Assembly: GCF_001659685.2 (NCBI RefSeq)
Contig: NZ_LXYE02000044.1
Coordinates: 62,001 to 126,000, forward strand
From: Labilibacter marinus
GTDB taxonomy: Bacteria; Bacteroidota; Bacteroidia; Bacteroidales; Marinilabiliaceae
DNA length: 64,000 nucleotides
Reading direction: 5' to 3'
The notes beneath the pieces were generated by a model. It ran no database searches, was not told the DNA's origin, and was given only the letters and a program-made list of their open reading frames with translations. Position numbers and translations under genes: made by a program. Positions 48,064 through 57,592 of this stretch are shown in pieces (the stretch's first letter is position 1; every line of letters begins with the position of its first letter).

Positions 48064-48981
48064 CTAGTGTATCTCATCAAAATTATATGGCGTTTCTTGA
48101 TATACGTAATAGTTTAACCAATTAGTAAACATCAAGCTTGCATGACTTCGCCATAAAACAACAGGATCATTCGAAGTATCATCATTCGGAAAATAATTCT
48201 TAGGAATAGCAATATCTTCCCCTTTTTCTAAATCCCTAAAATACTCCTCCCTTAATGTAAATGGGTCGTATTCTGAATGACCTGTAACAAAGATTAACCT
48301 TTTATCAGGTGACATCACAATATGAACGCCAGCATCTTCTGATTGAGCCAATATTTTAAGCTCAGAAACCTTATCAATATCTTTTGCACGCACACCAGTA
48401 AAGCGAGAATGTGGAGCGAAAAAGCTATCATCAAAACCTCTCATTAAAGGTTCCTTTCTATCCGTTACAGTATGGTTAAAAACACCAAATAGTTTTTCGT
48501 TTAGATGATGTTTTGGAATACCGTAATGATAATACAAACCAGCTTGTGCACCCCAGCAAATATGTAATGTACTAGTAACGTTACGTCTGCCCCACTCCAT
48601 TATTTCCTTCAATTCTTCCCAATAGGTAACTTCATCAAATTCAAGATGCTCAACAGGAGCTCCTGTAATGATCATACCGTCATATTTCTTGGCTTGAACC
48701 TCTTCAAAGGTTTTATAAAAATTTAATAGATGCTCTTTAGGCGTACATTTTGGCGAGTGCGTTCTAGTCATTAACAAATCAACTTCAACCTGCAAAGGGG
48801 TATTGGATAACACTCTCATTATTTGTGCCTCAGTTGTGATTTTTAATGGCATTAAATTAAAAACAACTATTTTAAGCGGTCGTATGTCCTGATGGTTAGC
48901 GCGAGATTCGTTCATCACGAATACATTCTCACTTTCAAGTACATTACGTGCTGGCAACTTATCTGGGATTCTTATAGGCAT
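48064..48981 (-). CDS. metA: Homoserine O-acyltransferase MetA, predicted acetyltransferase
   Basis: This 305-residue enzyme of methionine synthesis acylates homoserine. Catalytic residues keep the standard family numbering: Cys142 in [10 protein letters not shown], His235 and Glu237 in VTGHSEYDP. Residue 111 is Glu ([11 protein letters not shown]). In this family Glu111 has been linked to acetyl-CoA use and Gly111 to succinyl-CoA, so the product is predicted to be O-acetylhomoserine although annotation pipelines usually call it succinyltransferase. The gene follows a TetR gene on the same strand by 67 bases containing a hairpin. I see no SAM riboswitch upstream. Confidence 0.93.
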   Translation of the reverse strand: MPIRIPDKLPARNVLESENVFVMNESRANHQDIRPLKIVVFNLMPLKITTEAQIMRVLSNTPLQVEVDLLMTRTHSPKCTPKEHLLNFYKTFEEVQAKKYDGMIITGAPVEHLEFDEVTYWEELKEIMEWGRRNVTSTLHICWGAQAGLYYHYGIPKHHLNEKLFGVFNHTVTDRKEPLMRGFDDSFFAPHSRFTGVRAKDIDKVSELKILAQSEDAGVHIVMSPDKRLIFVTGHSEYDPFTLREEYFRDLEKGEDIAIPKNYFPNDDTSNDPVVLWRSHASLMFTNWLNYYVYQETPYNFDEIH

Positions 48982-49002
48982 ATTGATGCTTTTTAAAATA
49001 AC

Positions 49003-49035
49003 AAAGGCCGTAAAAATACGGCCTTATTTTTTTAT
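49003..49035. terminator. Terminator-like hairpin between the TetR gene and metA
   Basis: A perfect 9-bp stem (aaggccgta / tacggcctt) has a 4-base loop, with T-rich flanks on both strands; the plus-strand side has the longer T run. It ends the TetR transcript and sits 22 bases upstream of metA, so metA transcription must start inside this gap, inside the TetR gene, or read through. Confidence 0.65.
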
Positions 49036-49048
49036 TTACAATGACATT

Positions 49049-49648
49049 TTACCGTTTTATCAGACCAAAAAACAATATATTCAGGATATTTTGCACTTGT
49101 TCTTCCATACCTTCAAACTTGTTTGCTGCTTGAAACATTGGTATTTCTAAACCTTTTAATGCAAGTGCAATAGCTACTGCACCCATGTGAATGTTTTTTA
49201 TTTGGAAAACATCAGCTGAAACACCTTCGTTAATGATTGTTTCAATCATATCAACCTCCGCTTTCTCCATACTTTCCTTTACAGCTTTTACAAATTCAAT
49301 CCCTCCGAATCGCTCATCCGTTAAAGCTTTAAAGTAGTTATCTTGCTCGCTAATAGTCTTCATCCTTACCAGTACATACTCATTTAATTTGTCCTGAGGA
49401 TTTTTAGTAGACTCAACTACTATTTTAAGATTTGAAATTAATTCACCCTGTTCCTTATCGATAACAGCTTGAAATATTTCCTCTTTATTCTTAAAATAGT
49501 AATACAATGAACTTTTACCCTTATGCAATTCAAGGGCGATGTCTTCCATTGTTGTTTTCTTGTAGCCAAACTTAGCAAACAAGCTCTGCGCTGCTTCAAG
49601 TATTGAAACCTTTACAGATTCGTTGTAATTAAGATTTTCTGTTGTCAT
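49049..49648 (-). CDS. TetR/AcrR family transcriptional regulator
   Basis: This 199-residue repressor-type protein has an N-terminal helix-turn-helix (AAQSLFAKFGYKKTTMEDIA, then KGKSSLYYYFKNKEEIF) and an all-helical ligand-binding domain. The ligand and targets are unknown. A short inverted repeat overlaps the -7 element just upstream of its own start, so autorepression is likely. It is followed on the same strand by metA, but a hairpin separates them and no functional link is implied. Confidence 0.88.
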   Translation of the reverse strand: MTTENLNYNESVKVSILEAAQSLFAKFGYKKTTMEDIALELHKGKSSLYYYFKNKEEIFQAVIDKEQGELISNLKIVVESTKNPQDKLNEYVLVRMKTISEQDNYFKALTDERFGGIEFVKAVKESMEKAEVDMIETIINEGVSADVFQIKNIHMGAVAIALALKGLEIPMFQAANKFEGMEEQVQNILNILFFGLIKR

Positions 49649-49671
49649 ATGATTTATTGGGATTATAACAT

Positions 49672-49705
49672 ATACAAATGTATGAATTTACCGCTTTAGA
49701 TAAAA
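49672..49705 (-). promoter_or_regulatory. Promoter and candidate operator of the TetR gene
   Basis: The minus strand carries TACATTTG (49675-49682), an exact -7 element, with TTTT in place of TTTG 19 bases upstream. The same bases form a small inverted repeat, ataca-aa-tgtat (49672-49683), that would place a dimeric repressor over the -7 element. Confidence 0.4.
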
Positions 49706-49830
49706 GACTTTAAGCTCTTAATACACCTCATTAAAGCACATTATTTATATAAATTCGATTGAAACCTCAATAATAACAGCAATATAATGTTCAACGACAA
49801 AAAAAGTCAATAATTCATATGACAAAAATA

Positions 49831-52002
49831 TTATTCAGAAATCAGTTCAAAATCTAATTGCTTTTTAATTAAATTAGCTTTCGCTACCAATACTTTAACA
49901 GGGTCTCCTAATTGATACTTTTTATTGAACTTGCGCCCAACAATACAATAGTTATCCTCATCAAAACGATAAAAGTCATCATCTAGGTTTCTAATGGACA
50001 CCATTCCTTCACATTTATTCTCGTCTAACTCCACATAAAAACCCCATTCGGTTACTCCAGAAATAACACCCGTAAACTCAGTTCCCACATGTTCTTTCAT
50101 AAATTCAACCTGTTTGAACTTTATGGATGCTCTTTCTGCTTCAGATGCTGTAATTTCCATCTTAGAACAATGCTTACAATGCTCTTCAGTTTTTTCTGCA
50201 TTAGCAGACCTTCCGCCTTCTAAATACGATTGTAATAAACGATGAACAATCATATCAGGATAACGTCGAATTGGAGATGTAAAATGCGAATAATGCTTAA
50301 ATGCTAATCCATAATGCCCTGCATTTTTAGTTGAGTAAGAAGCCTTAGCCATTGTTCTGATAGCTAGGGTCTCAATAATATTTTGCTCCTTTTTTCCTTC
50401 TACCTGACCCAATAGCCTATTGATAGAACTACTGATTCGCTCCTCCCCCAATGGCATAGCTTCATATCCAAACTTACGGACAAATCGTGCAAAATTTTCA
50501 AATTTATCAGGATCAGGATTATCATGTACTCGATACACAAATGTTTTGGCCTTATCTCCTCTGCCTTTACTAATTTCCTTTTTACCTATATATTCGGCCA
50601 CGCGCTTATTTGCCAAAAGCATAAACTCCTCAATTAACTTATTAGCATCCTTAGATTCTTTAAAGAATACACTTAAAGGTTTACCTTTTTTGTCAATATC
50701 AAACTTAACTTCAACACGCTCAAAAGAAATTGCACCATTGGCAAATCGTTGTTTCCTTAGCCCTTTAGCTAATTTATCTAACGTGAGTACTTCTTCTTTA
50801 AAGTCTCCTTCTCCAGTTTCAATAATATCTTGCGCCTCTTCGTAAGTAAAACGCCTATCACTATAAATAACAGTCTTTCCGTACCAGGTATCTAATAAGC
50901 TAGCCTCGTCATCTAATTCAAATACCACCGAAAAACATAATTTCTCCTCTTTGGGCCTTAACGAACAGATACCATTACTTAATCTTTCAGGCAACATAGG
51001 CACTACTCTATCCACTAAATAAACGGAGGTAGCACGTTCGTAACCCTCATTATCTATCACCGATTTTGGAGTAACGTAATGTGTAACGTCAGCAATATGC
51101 ACACCTACCTGCCAATTACCATTAGGAAGCTTCTGTAAGGACAATGCATCATCAAAATCCTTCGCATCCTTCGGGTCAATTGTAAAGGTTGTTATCTCTC
51201 TAAAATCTTTTCTATTATTTATTTCTTCCTGCGGAATTTTTTCATCGATTTTTTCCGCTGCTTCAATTACGTTAGCAGGATAGTCATAAGGTAAATCAAA
51301 CTCTGCTAGTATAGCATGAATCTCGGCATTGTTTTCTCCAACATCTCCAAGTACGTCAACAATTTCTCCAAAAGGATTTTTAGTGTAATCGTCCCAATCT
51401 GTAATTTTACCAATAGCTAATTGACCATGTTTAGCTCCATTCAATTTATTCATCGGAATAAATAAATCTTTAAACATGACCTTTTTATCCGTTACTAAAA
51501 ATGCAAAGCTTTTTGATATCTCAATGGTTCCAACAAAGGTTTCACGCTTTCTCTCTATCACCTCAACAATTTCACCCTCCAAGGACTTTCTTCGTTTTTT
51601 AGCGAATACCTGAACTTTCACCAAGTCTCCATTTAAAGCATTCCGCAGGTTTTGTTGCCCAACAAAAATATCATCACCATTTCCATCCTGAGGAACAATA
51701 TAGGCAGCTCCTGAAGTTGTTGCATCCACGGTTCCCACCATAAAAGCGCCTCGTGATAATAGTTTAAATTTTCCTTTAGATGTTTCTGTTACAAATCCGC
51801 TTTCGAGCAATTCGTACAACACTTCAACCACAGTCTGTTTGAGTGCCATCTTTTTTAACCCTAATACTTCGGAAATTTGCTTATAATTATAGGTCTTCTT
51901 TGGATTGTTAGTGAAAACCCCTTGCGTTAATGCTATTATCTGATTTTTCTTTAATCCTTTACTTCTCTTATTTGGCTTTTTAGCCTTCTTTTTACCACCC
52001 AT
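49831..52002 (-). CDS. rnr: Ribonuclease R
   Basis: This 723-residue 3'-5' exoribonuclease has a basic N-terminal helix-turn-helix region, two cold-shock RNA-binding domains, the RNB catalytic domain (TIDPKDAKDFDDALSL carries the metal-binding aspartates; HYTSPIRRYPD-like HFTSPIRRYPDMIVHR is also present) and a C-terminal S1 domain (EFTGVISGVTEWGFYVEL). It degrades structured RNAs including defective rRNA. It is full length and appears to be a single-gene unit. Confidence 0.96.
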   Translation of the reverse strand: MGGKKKAKKPNKRSKGLKKNQIIALTQGVFTNNPKKTYNYKQISEVLGLKKMALKQTVVEVLYELLESGFVTETSKGKFKLLSRGAFMVGTVDATTSGAAYIVPQDGNGDDIFVGQQNLRNALNGDLVKVQVFAKKRRKSLEGEIVEVIERKRETFVGTIEISKSFAFLVTDKKVMFKDLFIPMNKLNGAKHGQLAIGKITDWDDYTKNPFGEIVDVLGDVGENNAEIHAILAEFDLPYDYPANVIEAAEKIDEKIPQEEINNRKDFREITTFTIDPKDAKDFDDALSLQKLPNGNWQVGVHIADVTHYVTPKSVIDNEGYERATSVYLVDRVVPMLPERLSNGICSLRPKEEKLCFSVVFELDDEASLLDTWYGKTVIYSDRRFTYEEAQDIIETGEGDFKEEVLTLDKLAKGLRKQRFANGAISFERVEVKFDIDKKGKPLSVFFKESKDANKLIEEFMLLANKRVAEYIGKKEISKGRGDKAKTFVYRVHDNPDPDKFENFARFVRKFGYEAMPLGEERISSSINRLLGQVEGKKEQNIIETLAIRTMAKASYSTKNAGHYGLAFKHYSHFTSPIRRYPDMIVHRLLQSYLEGGRSANAEKTEEHCKHCSKMEITASEAERASIKFKQVEFMKEHVGTEFTGVISGVTEWGFYVELDENKCEGMVSIRNLDDDFYRFDEDNYCIVGRKFNKKYQLGDPVKVLVAKANLIKKQLDFELISE

Positions 52003-52166
52003 GGGTATAATATTTAATTGATTACTGCAAAGTAACTAATTAAAAGATGAATTAACATAGAACAAATAAGTTTAATAAAAATATAAATATCAATAACCTT
52101 GAGCGTATATTTTAGTATAAATACTTGTTCACCGAAACCTGCTAAAAAAATTGTGCAGAATTAATC

Positions 52167-52955
52167 ATGAAAAAAACAACACAACACATATTCCCACTAT
52201 TGATATGCATTGCATTTATTGGCTATTTTTTAGCTCTTCCTATCCATGCTCAAAACGATACAAACAATATTAATCTGGAGGACAATAGTGGACTAAAACA
52301 AGGTTTGTGGATTGTTAAAAAAGATGGTCGTATTCTTGAAAAAGGCAAATACAAAAACAACAGAAAAGAAGGTGTCTGGTTAAACTATTTCGAAAATGGT
52401 AACATTAAAACTGAAATAACTTTTATTAATGGAGAAGCCAAAGGGCATGCAAAATTCTTTTATGAAAATGGAAAATTAAGAGAAGAAGGCAACTGGCAAG
52501 TAGATCATTGGGAAGGAAGCTATAAATACTTTTTCGAAAGTGGCAAAATATCTTACGATTGGTTTTACAATAGTAATGGCAAAAGGCAAGGTGAACAACG
52601 CTACTTCTATGAAAATGGTGAAAAAATGTACGAAGGTCAGTGGGAGAATGGAAAAACAGAAGGCGTATTAAAAGTATACAACGACCAAGGTATGCTTGTG
52701 CAGGAGAAACTATTTAACAATGGTAAATTTGAACAAGCTAAAACTCCTGTTAAGCAAGATAGTTCGTCCGCTAAATTTTCTGGCACTGGTTTTCACACTA
52801 TCATGAACCTAAGAGGTGATATTGATGAGAAAGGTTTTTTCGTAAAAGGTGATTTACTGAATGGTGAAAGATATAATTACGACGAGAATAACAAGCTCAT
52901 TTCAATTACTACTTTACAAGACGGTAAAGCTATAGGTACCAAAAGAGCACAGTAA
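52167..52955 (+). CDS. Exported MORN-repeat protein
   Basis: This 262-residue protein has a signal peptide (LLICIAFIGYFLALPIHAQ) and at least six MORN-type repeats of about 22 residues (for example GKYKNNRKEGVWLNYFENGN, residues 60-79), followed by a C-terminal beta segment. It resembles the YwqK family that is often mislabelled as an antitoxin. MORN repeats form an extended beta surface. No partner toxin lies nearby, and the function is unknown. It is convergent with the universal stress gene, with a 20-base gap. Confidence 0.75.
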   Translation: MKKTTQHIFPLLICIAFIGYFLALPIHAQNDTNNINLEDNSGLKQGLWIVKKDGRILEKGKYKNNRKEGVWLNYFENGNIKTEITFINGEAKGHAKFFYENGKLREEGNWQVDHWEGSYKYFFESGKISYDWFYNSNGKRQGEQRYFYENGEKMYEGQWENGKTEGVLKVYNDQGMLVQEKLFNNGKFEQAKTPVKQDSSSAKFSGTGFHTIMNLRGDIDEKGFFVKGDLLNGERYNYDENNKLISITTLQDGKAIGTKRAQ

Positions 52956-52975
52956 AACATTGTTTTAGATTGGCA

Positions 52976-53413
52976 TTAAACATCTGTAGGAACTACTAAT
53001 ACAGGAATATTAACGTGCTCTATGAGCGACACATCTGTACGTCCGAAAAATGCCTTATGTACAAAACCGTGTTTATGATGTCCAATCACTACCAGGTCTA
53101 TATTTAGTTTTTCAATTTCCGCAGTAAGTATTTCAATGGTTGCCCCATGTATCATAATTCCTTCGGCAGCGAGACCTTTATAGGATACTTCATTGGCTAA
53201 ATCCATCAATTTACGATGTTCCATTTTTAATTCAGCAGCTCTCATATCTCTAATATACTGAGGACCTACTTCGTACCCCACAAAATCTGGTTCTGGAGCT
53301 ACCACATGCACAATCCAGATGTTTGCTTTATGCGATTGCGCCTGATCCACTGCATAATCCATCAGTTTATCTGTTCCTTCTTTAAAATCAACTGCGACCA
53401 ATATATTTTTCAT
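52976..53413 (-). CDS. Universal stress protein (UspA family)
   Basis: This 145-residue protein has the Usp fold: ILVAVDFKEGTDKLMDYAV at the start, IDLVVIGHHKHGF and VNIPVLVVPTD at the end. The usual ATP-binding G-x2-G-x9-G(S/T) motif is altered (GHHKHGFVHKAFFGRTD), so nucleotide binding is uncertain. It is a cytoplasmic stress-related protein of unclear mechanism. It is a single gene. Confidence 0.87.
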   Translation of the reverse strand: MKNILVAVDFKEGTDKLMDYAVDQAQSHKANIWIVHVVAPEPDFVGYEVGPQYIRDMRAAELKMEHRKLMDLANEVSYKGLAAEGIMIHGATIEILTAEIEKLNIDLVVIGHHKHGFVHKAFFGRTDVSLIEHVNIPVLVVPTDV

Positions 53414-53556
53414 CCGATTAAAAATTATTTACGGCCAAATCAAACTCCCAAATGAATCACTTTTTCCCCTTATGAGAAAACTTTTTCCATGGTCGTTTCA
53501 TGACGAGTAAGATTAGCGATTACCATAATAAGTTAATCATTATCGCACATAAAGTC

Positions 53557-53590
53557 AAAAAAAAAGCTGGTCCCAATAAATGGAACCAGC
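53557..53590 (-). terminator. Intrinsic terminator of the M23-dxr-rseP-tatA operon
   Basis: The stem gctggt / accagc continues past a mismatch into cca / tgg. A nine-base A run on the plus side provides the U tract. Confidence 0.75.
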
Positions 53591-53614
53591 CTTATATATC
53601 ATCAATAGCTTATG

Positions 53615-53812
53615 CTATTTCTTATCTTCGTTTTTTTCGTCCGCTTCTTCGGCTTCCTTTTTAGCATTCTTAAACTCTTTCATTCCTTGCCCTAACCCTT
53701 TCATTAATTCAGGAATTTTTCTTCCTCCAAAAAGTAATACAATGGCCAAAATGATAAGAATCCACTCATAACCTCCCATGAATCCACAGATATATACTGA
53801 ACTTAATTCCAT
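53615..53812 (-). CDS. tatA: Sec-independent translocase protein TatA
   Basis: This 65-residue protein has one transmembrane helix (WILIILAIVLLFGG), the Phe-Gly hinge, and an amphipathic helix (KIPELMKGLGQGMKEF) followed by a charged tail. It forms the pore component of the twin-arginine pathway for folded proteins. An internal ATG at codon 12 (MGGYEW) is a possible alternative start. TatC is not in the window. It lies 43 bases after rseP at the end of an operon. Confidence 0.92.
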   Translation of the reverse strand: MELSSVYICGFMGGYEWILIILAIVLLFGGRKIPELMKGLGQGMKEFKNAKKEAEEADEKNEDKK

Positions 53813-53855
53813 AATTTCTAGATTTTTTTCAAAAATAATAATTTATGCCGATTTA

Positions 53856-55166
53856 TTACTTAAACAGTCTGAATAAATCATTTCCATTAGCAAATAACAG
53901 AAGGCCTAATAACAATATCATTCCAACTGTTTGAGCATACTCCAGGAATTTATCACTTGGTTTTCTTCCTGATATTATTTCATATAATAAAAACAATACA
54001 TGCCCTCCATCCAATGCAGGGATAGGAAGAATATTCATAAATGCCAATATGATGGATAAGAAACCGGTTAATCCCCAAAAAGCTTCCCAATTCCATGTTG
54101 CAGGAAATAGTCCACCAATGGCTCCAAAGCCTCCGATTTGTTTTGCTCCTTCTTTAGTAAAAACTAACTTCAACTGTTTTACGTAATCTATAAGTGTATT
54201 TACACTTTTAGAAACTCCAGCAGGCATCGCTTCCCAAAAGCCATAACGTACTTCTGTAATATCAAAATAGTCCACTTTCGCACCAACACCAATCTTACCT
54301 TTTTTAGACACTTCGCATCTTAAAGATTCAGTTTGACCATTACGAATAATATTAAACGTAACACGTTTCTCTTTATTCTCGCCTAATATATTAGTTACCT
54401 GTCTATAATACTCAGCATCCTGACCATCAATTGATATTACCTTATCTCCTTTTTTAAAGCCTGCCTTTTCAGCATAATCTCCAGCAATAACAGAATCTAC
54501 TACAAAAGGCATTCTTATGGCTGCTAAACCTTTAACCTCTTCCTTAAGGATAGTCGTTTTAAAGTCGCTCGGTATAGCCACTGTAAAAGTTGAATCTCCT
54601 CTTTTAACACTAAGCTGTTGAGCTTCTTCTAAAAGAATAAACTTAGCTATATCTGATGCGCTTTTTACCTTTAGCGTATCTACAGAAGTCACAACATCAC
54701 CATCTTGCAAACCAATATCATGTGCAAGCTCATGGTAGGTTAATCCAAATTTAGCATCAGCAACATCAATATAAGAATCTCCCCACTTATATAAGGTCAT
54801 CCAAAAAATAAAAAACGCGAGTAAAAAGTTAACCAATACCCCACCAATCATGATTAATAAACGTTGGTAAGCTGGCTTTGATCGAAACTCATAGGACTTT
54901 GGCTCCTCTTTCATGGCTTCCTTATCCATGGACTCATCAATCATACCTGATATTTTTACATATCCTCCCAAAGGTAACCAACCAATTCCGTATTCAGTAT
55001 CTCCTTTTTTTACTTTAAAAAGAGAAAACCAAGGATCGAAGAAAAGATAAAACTTCTCTACTCTGGTTTTAAAAAGTTTGGCAAAAAAGAAATGACCAAA
55101 CTCGTGAAGTATTACTAGTATTGAAAGGCTCAATAACAATTGGCCTGCTTTTATTAAGATATCCAT
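53856..55166 (-). CDS. rseP: Site-2 zinc metalloprotease RseP
   Basis: This 436-residue inner-membrane protease has the zinc site HEFGH (His21, Glu22, His25) in its first helix, two periplasmic PDZ domains (about 130-310, the second with GFKKGDKVISIDGQDA) and the second metal motif ALDGGH near the C-terminus. It cleaves anti-sigma factors or signal-peptide remnants within the membrane. The dxr gene precedes it by 120 bases, as in many bacteria, and tatA follows. A separate -7-like element occurs just upstream of its start. Confidence 0.95.
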   Translation of the reverse strand: MDILIKAGQLLLSLSILVILHEFGHFFFAKLFKTRVEKFYLFFDPWFSLFKVKKGDTEYGIGWLPLGGYVKISGMIDESMDKEAMKEEPKSYEFRSKPAYQRLLIMIGGVLVNFLLAFFIFWMTLYKWGDSYIDVADAKFGLTYHELAHDIGLQDGDVVTSVDTLKVKSASDIAKFILLEEAQQLSVKRGDSTFTVAIPSDFKTTILKEEVKGLAAIRMPFVVDSVIAGDYAEKAGFKKGDKVISIDGQDAEYYRQVTNILGENKEKRVTFNIIRNGQTESLRCEVSKKGKIGVGAKVDYFDITEVRYGFWEAMPAGVSKSVNTLIDYVKQLKLVFTKEGAKQIGGFGAIGGLFPATWNWEAFWGLTGFLSIILAFMNILPIPALDGGHVLFLLYEIISGRKPSDKFLEYAQTVGMILLLGLLLFANGNDLFRLFK

Positions 55167-55197
55167 CTACTTATATTAAAATTCAAATTTTGCGCTA

Positions 55198-55205
55198 CAA
55201 ATATA
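55198..55205 (-). promoter_or_regulatory. Possible internal -7 element (TATATTTG) of rseP
   Basis: This is an exact minus-strand match 32 bases upstream of rseP within the 120-base dxr-rseP gap. No -33 box is visible. Confidence 0.25.
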
Positions 55206-55286
55206 TTCCTTTTTTGCTATTATAATAGCCTTCACTTAATTATTGATTGACACAATAAAACAATGCTTTAAGCACCTTCTTTTCAT

Positions 55287-56441
55287 CTACAAACTAACGA
55301 ATGACTGCGCTATTCTTCTGGCCTCAGAATCGGTTGAGAAATAATCTTCGTAACTCGGCTTTTGAATAAATGTACATTTATCCATCGTCTTTTCAATCAC
55401 ATCCGACATTTCTACAAAGCCAATCTTTCTTTCTAAAAAGCTTTGAACAACAACCTCATTGGCTGCATTAATGATACATGGTACATTACCACCTCTGCGC
55501 ATAGCCTCATAAGCGATAGCCAGATTTCTAAATGATTCTAAATCGGGCTTTTCAAAATCGAGACTTGGATAATCCATAAAATTAAAACGTGGAAAATCTG
55601 CTTTAATACGCTCTGGATAAGTTAATGCATACTGTATAGGCAATCGCATATCTGGCAAGCCCATTTGTGCTTTCATGGAACCATCTGTAAACTGCACTAT
55701 ACTATGTACTATACTTTGTGGATGAACAATCACATCAATCTGATCTGGCTCCAATCCAAATAACCAACGCGCTTCAATTACCTCCAGACCTTTATTCATC
55801 ATACTAGCCGAATCGATGGTTATCTTATTCCCCATCTCCCAATTAGGATGATTCAAGGCTTGCTCAGGCGATACTTTCTCCAGAAAGTCTTTTTTCTTTC
55901 CTCTAAAAGGCCCTCCCGATGCCGTTAAATAAATCTTTTCTATAGGGTTTTGAAACTCTCCTACCAAACATTGAAAAATAGCAGAATGTTCAGAATCAAC
56001 AGGTAAAATAGCTACTTTATTTTTAGCTGCCATTTCGGTAATAATATCACCTGCAACCACCAACGTTTCTTTGTTGGCCAAGGCTATTGTTTTTCCTGCT
56101 TTTATGGCATTCATAGTTGGCTTCAATCCAGAAAAACCTACCATTGCGGTGAGCACCACATCTACTGTGCCCATTTCAACCACTTGCGCTATTGCATCAC
56201 TACCTGCATAAACCTTTATAGGTAAGTCTGCCAAAGCATCTTGCAGCTGCTCATATTTTTCTTTGTTCCCAATAACCACCGTATTGGGCATATATATCCT
56301 ACATTGCTCTACTAACTTACCAATTCGGTTATTGGCTGTTAATACTTCAACTTCAAACTTATCTGGATGTTTAGAAATTACATCTAAGGTTTGTGTTCCT
56401 ATGGATCCGGTAGAACCCAACACCGCTACCCTCTTCTTCAT
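55287..56441 (-). CDS. dxr: 1-deoxy-D-xylulose 5-phosphate reductoisomerase
   Basis: This 384-residue enzyme makes 2-C-methyl-D-erythritol 4-phosphate in the non-mevalonate isoprenoid pathway. The NADPH loop is LGSTGSIGTQTLDVI; the metal and substrate region includes LPVDSEHSAIFQCL, SGGPFRG and MMNKGLEVIEARWLF. It is full length. The M23 peptidase gene ends 15 bases upstream and rseP follows, so the enzyme is in an envelope-related operon. Confidence 0.97.
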   Translation of the reverse strand: MKKRVAVLGSTGSIGTQTLDVISKHPDKFEVEVLTANNRIGKLVEQCRIYMPNTVVIGNKEKYEQLQDALADLPIKVYAGSDAIAQVVEMGTVDVVLTAMVGFSGLKPTMNAIKAGKTIALANKETLVVAGDIITEMAAKNKVAILPVDSEHSAIFQCLVGEFQNPIEKIYLTASGGPFRGKKKDFLEKVSPEQALNHPNWEMGNKITIDSASMMNKGLEVIEARWLFGLEPDQIDVIVHPQSIVHSIVQFTDGSMKAQMGLPDMRLPIQYALTYPERIKADFPRFNFMDYPSLDFEKPDLESFRNLAIAYEAMRRGGNVPCIINAANEVVVQSFLERKIGFVEMSDVIEKTMDKCTFIQKPSYEDYFSTDSEARRIAQSFVSL

Positions 56442-56456
56442 ATGTTCCCGGCTAAA

Positions 56457-57332
56457 TTATTCAAATAAAATGTATTCGGTGGGGTTGACAGGAGTTCCCT
56501 GATACCATAATTCAAAGTGCAAATGTGGCCCCGTAGTTAATTCGCCTGAATTACCCACATTAGCAATCGCTTCGCCTGCTACTACCTTGCTTCCTGCTTT
56601 TTTAAGAAGTTTTGAATTATGCTTATACGCAGATATTAAATTACTTGTATGCTGAATCATAATTGTGTAGCCCGTTTCTACGGTCCAACCAGAAAAAATG
56701 ACAGTACCTCCCATAATAGATAGTACCGTTTCTCCAGGCTTTGTTACTATATCAACACCATAATGACTTTCGCCTTCAATAAAGTTTTTAACAACAATAC
56801 CTTTTAAAGGGGCATAGAAATAAATCTGATTTAGTTCTGGAATTTTATCGTTGTTATCTAAAACTGCTAAGTTGTATTTCTCTTCTGTTTCTACTTGCTC
56901 TCGAAAAGCTAAATCCTCTGCACTGGTTTTAAAAGTTACCTCCTGAGGTTGCCCTCCATTAGTGTTTTCATCTTCCTCTATTTCATCCTCAGGCACTTCG
57001 CCTCGAACAACAGACTTTATAGATTGAAAGAAACGATCTCTTTTATTTATTTCATCGATTAACGAATCTACCCGATTTACATTACGTACCATTAACCTTC
57101 TTTGGTTTCCATCTGGGTAACCAGGAATATACTCTCGCAAACCAGTATAAGCAATTAATAGAATAACCAGTAAAACTAAAATGATGGCTGAAGTTCCGAT
57201 GACAGTAAATACGTTCAATCTAGATAAACGCATGCGCCACACCTCTTCGTAGGTCTGCTCATTAAAGACAGCTAAACGATACTTATTACGTAACTTCTGA
57301 AGAAAATTGTTCTTATCCTTTGGTGTACTCAT
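56457..57332 (-). CDS. M23-family metallopeptidase, membrane anchored
   Basis: This 291-residue protein has a cytoplasmic N-terminus, one transmembrane helix (about 40-64), a spacer and a C-terminal LytM/M23 domain. Zinc ligands are visible as His and Asp in ESHYGVDIVTKPG and His in GPHLHFELW; the HLH motif is complete, so it may be an active peptidoglycan endopeptidase. It resembles the NlpD/MepM type in Bacteroidota. It starts the operon with dxr, rseP and tatA. Confidence 0.88.
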   Translation of the reverse strand: MSTPKDKNNFLQKLRNKYRLAVFNEQTYEEVWRMRLSRLNVFTVIGTSAIILVLLVILLIAYTGLREYIPGYPDGNQRRLMVRNVNRVDSLIDEINKRDRFFQSIKSVVRGEVPEDEIEEDENTNGGQPQEVTFKTSAEDLAFREQVETEEKYNLAVLDNNDKIPELNQIYFYAPLKGIVVKNFIEGESHYGVDIVTKPGETVLSIMGGTVIFSGWTVETGYTIMIQHTSNLISAYKHNSKLLKKAGSKVVAGEAIANVGNSGELTTGPHLHFELWYQGTPVNPTEYILFE

Positions 57333-57363
57333 CGATTTTTTGTGATCGTGAATTGATTGTACG

Positions 57364-57394
57364 CAAAGTTAAAAAATTATACGGCTTAGAAAAT
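57364..57394 (-). promoter_or_regulatory. Promoter of the M23-dxr-rseP-tatA operon
   Basis: The minus strand has TAACTTTG, an exact -7 element, with TTTT (one mismatch to TTTG) 19 bases upstream. The leader would be about 28 bases. Confidence 0.45.
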
Positions 57395-57435
57395 TGGAAG
57401 AAACAATTATTAATAGCAAAAACACTTTTAACAAA

Positions 57436-57469
57436 ATAAAAAAGCCGAAAGATTTGATCTTTCGGCTTT
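57436..57469 (-). terminator. Intrinsic terminator of the initiator tRNA unit
   Basis: A perfect 13-bp stem (aaagccgaaagat / atctttcggcttt) has a 3-base loop with A-rich sequence on the plus side. Confidence 0.85.
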
Positions 57470-57476
57470 TTGGTAG

Positions 57477-57549
<73 letters not shown>

Positions 57550-57592
57550 ATATATTTTTAGTGACTTGCTATCACTTTTTAATCTTTTTAAA

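Noticed and set aside
48982-49048. SAM riboswitch upstream of metA
   Set aside because: The gap to the TetR gene is only 67 bases and contains a simple hairpin; the multi-helix riboswitch core is absent.
52167-52955. MORN protein as the antitoxin of a toxin-antitoxin pair (YwqK label)
   Set aside because: It has a signal peptide and no adjacent small toxin-like gene; the MORN repeats alone do not support that role.
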